The position numbers and the translations under genes were made by a program. Of a stretch of DNA of 35,915 nt, positions 33,541-35,915 are shown in pieces. The DNA comes from an uncultured bacterium (lineage in GTDB: Bacteria > Bacillota > Clostridia > TANB77 > CAG-508), in NCBI GenBank assembly GCA_905214245.1, contig CAJMLO010000005.1, positions 1 through 35,915 on the forward strand, in the 5' to 3' direction. Under the pieces are notes generated by a model. It saw nothing but the letters and a program-made list of their open reading frames with translations, was not told the DNA's origin and searched no databases. Each line of letters opens with the position of its first letter. The stretch's first letter is position 1.

Positions 33541-35202
33541 TTGGAAGCAAGGAAAACAGAAGCTAAAACAAAGAAGAGCACATCTTTTATGAAAAATGTT
33601 GTTATTTTGATGTGCTCACAGCTACTTATAAAATTTTTAGGGCTAATATATAAATTAGTAATTACAAATATAGAAGGGTTTGGAGATACAGGAGTTGGAT
33701 ACTATTCGGCAGGATACCAAATATATTCACTTCTTTTAACCCTTTCATCAATAGGAATACCTAGTGTTATTTCTAAATTGGTTTCAGAAAGACTTGCAAC
33801 AGGAGATAAAAAAGGTGCTCAAAGAATATTTAGAGTTGCAATGAGATTTTTCTCAACACTTGGATTAATCTTTTCATTTGGATTATTCTTTGGAGCAGAC
33901 TTTATTGCAACTAATATTTTAAATGTACCAGATACGGCATATGTTATGAGGGTTTTAGCACCTGCAATTGTATTTGTGTCTATCTCAGCTGTTATGAGAG
34001 GATATTTTGCAGGACAACAAAATATGAAACCAACAAGTGTATCACAAACACTTGAGCAATTTTTAAACTGTGTTCTTTCAATCACATTTGTATATGCATG
34101 CATAGGAAAAGATGCTTATATAATGGCAGCGGCAGGAAATTTATCAACTACAATGGCTATTATAATTACATTTGTGTATTTGATAATGTATTATAGAAGA
34201 AATAAAATTGTTCCAGAAAAAGGACAAGTATCGGACGAAGAAGAAAAAACAGATAAACAACTTTTGAAAACAATTCTTATGATATCTATACCTATAACAT
34301 TAAGTTCAATTATTTCTGTTATAAGTTCTGTAATAGATACAACAACAGTAAGCAATTGTATTCAATATGCTTATAGAAATGCAGGAATGACAAAGAACCA
34401 ACTTGAAACACTTGCAATGTCACAAACAGGAATACTTTCAAAAATAGATACTTTGATCACATTCCCACTTGCAATAAATATGGCATTCTCAACAGCACTT
34501 GTTCCGGCAATTTCAGAATCAATTGCTAAAAAGGAAAATGATGTTGCGTCAAAGAGATTAACATTTTCAATATTTGTATCAATACTTATTATATTGCCAT
34601 GTGCAATGGGGTTTGCGGTTCTTGCAAGTCCAATTTTAAAGATGATTTATCCTACTGCTTCAGATGGTGCAATCATACTTCAAATGTCAACAATATCAAT
34701 GATATTTATGGCACTTAACCAAACAATAAATGGTGGACTTTATGGATTAAATTTACCAAGAGTTCCTGTAACTGCTCTTGGAGTTGGTGTTGTTACAAAA
34801 ACAATATTGAATATTGCACTTGTAAGCAATCCAGCAATTGGAATAAAAGGTGCAGCAATTGGCTCAGTTGCATGTCAAATATTTGCGTTTTTAATATGTT
34901 TTACTGTATTAAATAAAAAATTAAAAATAAAATTTGATTTTAAAAAGAATATTTTAAAACCAATTATTGCAACATTAATAATGGGAACATGCGTATTTTT
35001 AGCATATGCTGGAATTCATAAGTTTGTTGGAAATACAATAAGTACATTATGTTCTATTTTAGTTGGGGTTATGGTTTATGGAGTTTCAGTATTAGGATTA
35101 AAAATTTTATCAAAAGAGGATATCATGATGATCCCATTTGGAACAAAATTATACAAAATTTTAGTGAAATTACATGTCTATACAGATGATGTAAAAGAAT
35201 AG
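33541..35202 (+). CDS. SpoVB/MurJ-type polysaccharide flippase
   Basis: Multi-pass membrane protein of about 553 residues with roughly fourteen hydrophobic segments, of the MOP exporter superfamily that flips lipid-linked wall or polysaccharide precursors. The N-terminal LIKFLGLIYKLVIT and SIGIPSVISKLVSERLA blocks match the SpoVB/YtgP group. A soluble Lys/Glu-rich loop lies between the sixth and seventh segments. Start choice: a TATAAT at 33501-33506 overlaps the ATG at 33504, so transcripts from it would miss that codon, while the TTG at 33541 has AAAGAGG in front. It could serve peptidoglycan, spore cortex or capsule synthesis. Confidence 0.85.
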   Translation: MEARKTEAKTKKSTSFMKNVVILMCSQLLIKFLGLIYKLVITNIEGFGDTGVGYYSAGYQIYSLLLTLSSIGIPSVISKLVSERLATGDKKGAQRIFRVAMRFFSTLGLIFSFGLFFGADFIATNILNVPDTAYVMRVLAPAIVFVSISAVMRGYFAGQQNMKPTSVSQTLEQFLNCVLSITFVYACIGKDAYIMAAAGNLSTTMAIIITFVYLIMYYRRNKIVPEKGQVSDEEEKTDKQLLKTILMISIPITLSSIISVISSVIDTTTVSNCIQYAYRNAGMTKNQLETLAMSQTGILSKIDTLITFPLAINMAFSTALVPAISESIAKKENDVASKRLTFSIFVSILIILPCAMGFAVLASPILKMIYPTASDGAIILQMSTISMIFMALNQTINGGLYGLNLPRVPVTALGVGVVTKTILNIALVSNPAIGIKGAAIGSVACQIFAFLICFTVLNKKLKIKFDFKKNILKPIIATLIMGTCVFLAYAGIHKFVGNTISTLCSILVGVMVYGVSVLGLKILSKEDIMMIPFGTKLYKILVKLHVYTDDVKE

Positions 35203-35207
35203 AAAAA

Positions 35208-35320
35208 AGCGACTTTATGTCGTCCTTTGTCCAAAGCCGATTTGAGTTTTCGACTAAAAGGAGAAAATCTCAAATGCAATGGAGATTGTAGCATTTAATA
35301 TATTAGAAAATGAGAAAATA
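35208..35320 (-). ncRNA. Structured intergenic repeat, copy 3 (candidate small RNA, minus strand)
   Basis: Reverse-orientation copy of the element at 4251-4377 and 14740-14861, lying between the flippase and the DUF1294 gene. On the minus strand it has TGCTACAAT, the main hairpin TTTGAG(A)TTTTC with GAAAACTCAAA (plus-strand 35241-35274), the conserved TCGGCTTTGGACAAAGG block, and CGAC-ATAAA-GTCG-CTTTTTT, a convincing terminator. The terminator stem would also work on the plus strand for the flippase gene, which ends 6 bases away. Confidence 0.5.
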
Positions 35321-35326
35321 ATTAAT

Positions 35327-35378
35327 AAAGTCACTTTATATATTGCATATTTGAGCATGATATATTGTGACTTTTGTC
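35327..35378 (+). terminator. Terminator-like hairpin before the DUF1294 gene
   Basis: AAAGTCAC (35327-35334) pairs with GTGACTTT (35367-35374), with further A/T pairing inside, then TTTGTCT. It lies just upstream of the DUF1294 ribosome site. Confidence 0.6.
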
Positions 35379-35394
35379 TCGAAATGGAGGTAAA

Positions 35395-35673
35395 ATGAAG
35401 TATTTTATAATATATCTAATTATAATAAACCTAATTGCATTTTTAGCTATGTATATTGATAAAAGAAGAGCAAAATATGGAAAATGGAGAATCAAAGAAC
35501 ATACTTTATTCATTTTAGCGTTTTTAGGTGGAAGCATTGGAGCAATTGTAGGAATGTATATATTTAGACATAAAACTAAAAAAATGCGTTTTGTAATAGG
35601 GTTTCCAGCGATACTTGTATGTGAAATAGTGCTTGGAATTATGTTTTATAATGATTTTATATCGAAAATGTAA
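35395..35673 (+). CDS. DUF1294 membrane protein
   Basis: Small membrane protein of 92 residues with about three hydrophobic segments. The family signature is clear: MYIDKRRAKYGKWRIKEHTL, then FLGGSIGAIVGMYIFRHKTKK. Function is unknown. I chose the ATG at 35395, 5 bases after TGGAGG (35385-35390); an in-frame TTG at 35374 lies inside a terminator-like hairpin. Confidence 0.85.
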   Translation: MKYFIIYLIIINLIAFLAMYIDKRRAKYGKWRIKEHTLFILAFLGGSIGAIVGMYIFRHKTKKMRFVIGFPAILVCEIVLGIMFYNDFISKM

Positions 35674-35713
35674 TATAATTATTACTGTTTACAGAAAAAA
35701 ATAAATAAATGTA

Positions 35714-35743
35714 TTGCAATTTGTGTAGTATAAATGGTAGAAT
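35714..35743 (+). promoter_or_regulatory. Promoter of the last, truncated gene
   Basis: TTGCAA (35714-35719) and TAGAAT (35738-35743) are separated by 18 bases, ahead of the AAGGAG site at 35763-35768. Confidence 0.45.
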
Positions 35744-35780
35744 AAAGGTGTAAAAAATAAACAAGGAGCACACAAAAGAA

Positions 35781-35915
35781 ATGTTGAACCACAAAACCAT
35801 TGAGGCTGTAAGAGAGAGAGAGAGAGAGAGAGAGAGCTACAATTTAGTAAAATAAAAAAAGGAGAAAATGAAGGCACAAAATTTGCCTTTATTTGTGATA
35901 GAGTAAAAGACAGAA
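35781..35915 (+). CDS. Start of an unidentified gene with an (AG)13 tract (partial, currently out of frame)
   Basis: An ATG at 35781 after AAGGAG opens the frame LNHKTIEAV and then Arg-Glu repeats encoded by (AG)13. In the present sequence this frame ends at TAA 35853-35855. In the next frame, from CTA at 35837, the sequence is open to the window edge and reads LQFSKIKKGENEGTKFAFI and CDRVKDR, which looks like real coding sequence. Losing one AG or gaining two would join the start to it. It may be a phase-variable gene in the off state, or the true start may lie elsewhere. I do not recognise the protein. Confidence 0.45.
35811..35836 (+). repeat. Dinucleotide tract (AG)13
   Basis: Thirteen uninterrupted AG units lie within the start of a reading frame. 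Such tracts change length by polymerase slippage, and each unit change shifts the frame. Confidence 0.97.

Noticed and set aside
35868..35906. Alternative ATG at 35868 with AAAGGAG as the start of the last gene
   Set aside because: That frame stops after 12 codons; the open frame to the window edge is a different one.
1..35915. CRISPR array, tRNA, rRNA, insertion sequence or prophage genes
   Set aside because: No regular spacer repeats, no tRNA cloverleaf pattern that I can recognise, and no transposase, integrase or phage structural genes were seen.

Overview
The window is a low-GC (about 29%) stretch from a spore-forming member of the Clostridia. The evidence is the complete spoIIIA operon, a T-box in front of a single-chain glycyl-tRNA synthetase, strong AAGGAGG-type ribosome sites, frequent TTG starts and strong preference for AGA and other A/T-rich codons. 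It looks chromosomal. Every supported gene is on the + strand. I cannot name the species; the style resembles uncultured gut clostridia.

Layout. 0.2-4.2 kb: a ZIP-family metal transporter and a very large MacB/FtsX-type ABC transporter. 4.25-14.7 kb: a type II fatty acid synthesis operon of twelve tightly packed genes: acyl-CoA/ACP synthetase, minimal biotin ligase, fabD, fabG, fabF, accB, fabZ, accC, accD, accA, fabI, acpP. It makes malonyl-CoA, loads it on ACP and elongates it, and it includes the ligase that biotinylates AccB. 14.9-17.3 kb: a Y-family DNA polymerase with YolD-like and DUF4186 partners. 17.3-19.5 kb: a PAP2 phosphatase, MscL and a DUF362 protein. 19.5-20.8 kb: a small decayed accessory patch with a ParE/RelE-type toxin-antitoxin pair between two gene remnants. 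20.8-24.4 kb: a membrane-anchored alpha/beta hydrolase and a copper-efflux pair (copZ-copA) behind a CsoR-like operator. 24.5-30.6 kb: yebC and spoIIIAA-AH. 30.65-35.2 kb: glycine T-box, glyS, an ATP-grasp protein and a SpoVB/MurJ-type flippase. 35.2-35.9 kb: a DUF1294 membrane protein and a truncated gene start containing an (AG)13 tract.

The most striking observation concerns the codon CGG. I find it in frame only four times in roughly ten thousand codons. Three of the four are exactly where a conserved sporulation gene breaks into the +1 frame: twice in spoIIIAA and once in spoIIIAH. In each case dropping the C of CGG-A gives GGA (Gly) and restores the expected protein. The fourth is near the 3' end of fabD, where the same +1 step gives GGA then an immediate stop, at about the usual FabD length. 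CGA and CGC are used as ordinary Arg codons. This suggests that CGG is not normally decoded here and acts as a +1 frameshift signal. The two other things most worth following up are a three-copy, roughly 115-bp structured intergenic repeat with a compensatory base-pair change, which may be a small RNA family, and the (AG)13 tract, which looks like a phase-variation switch.
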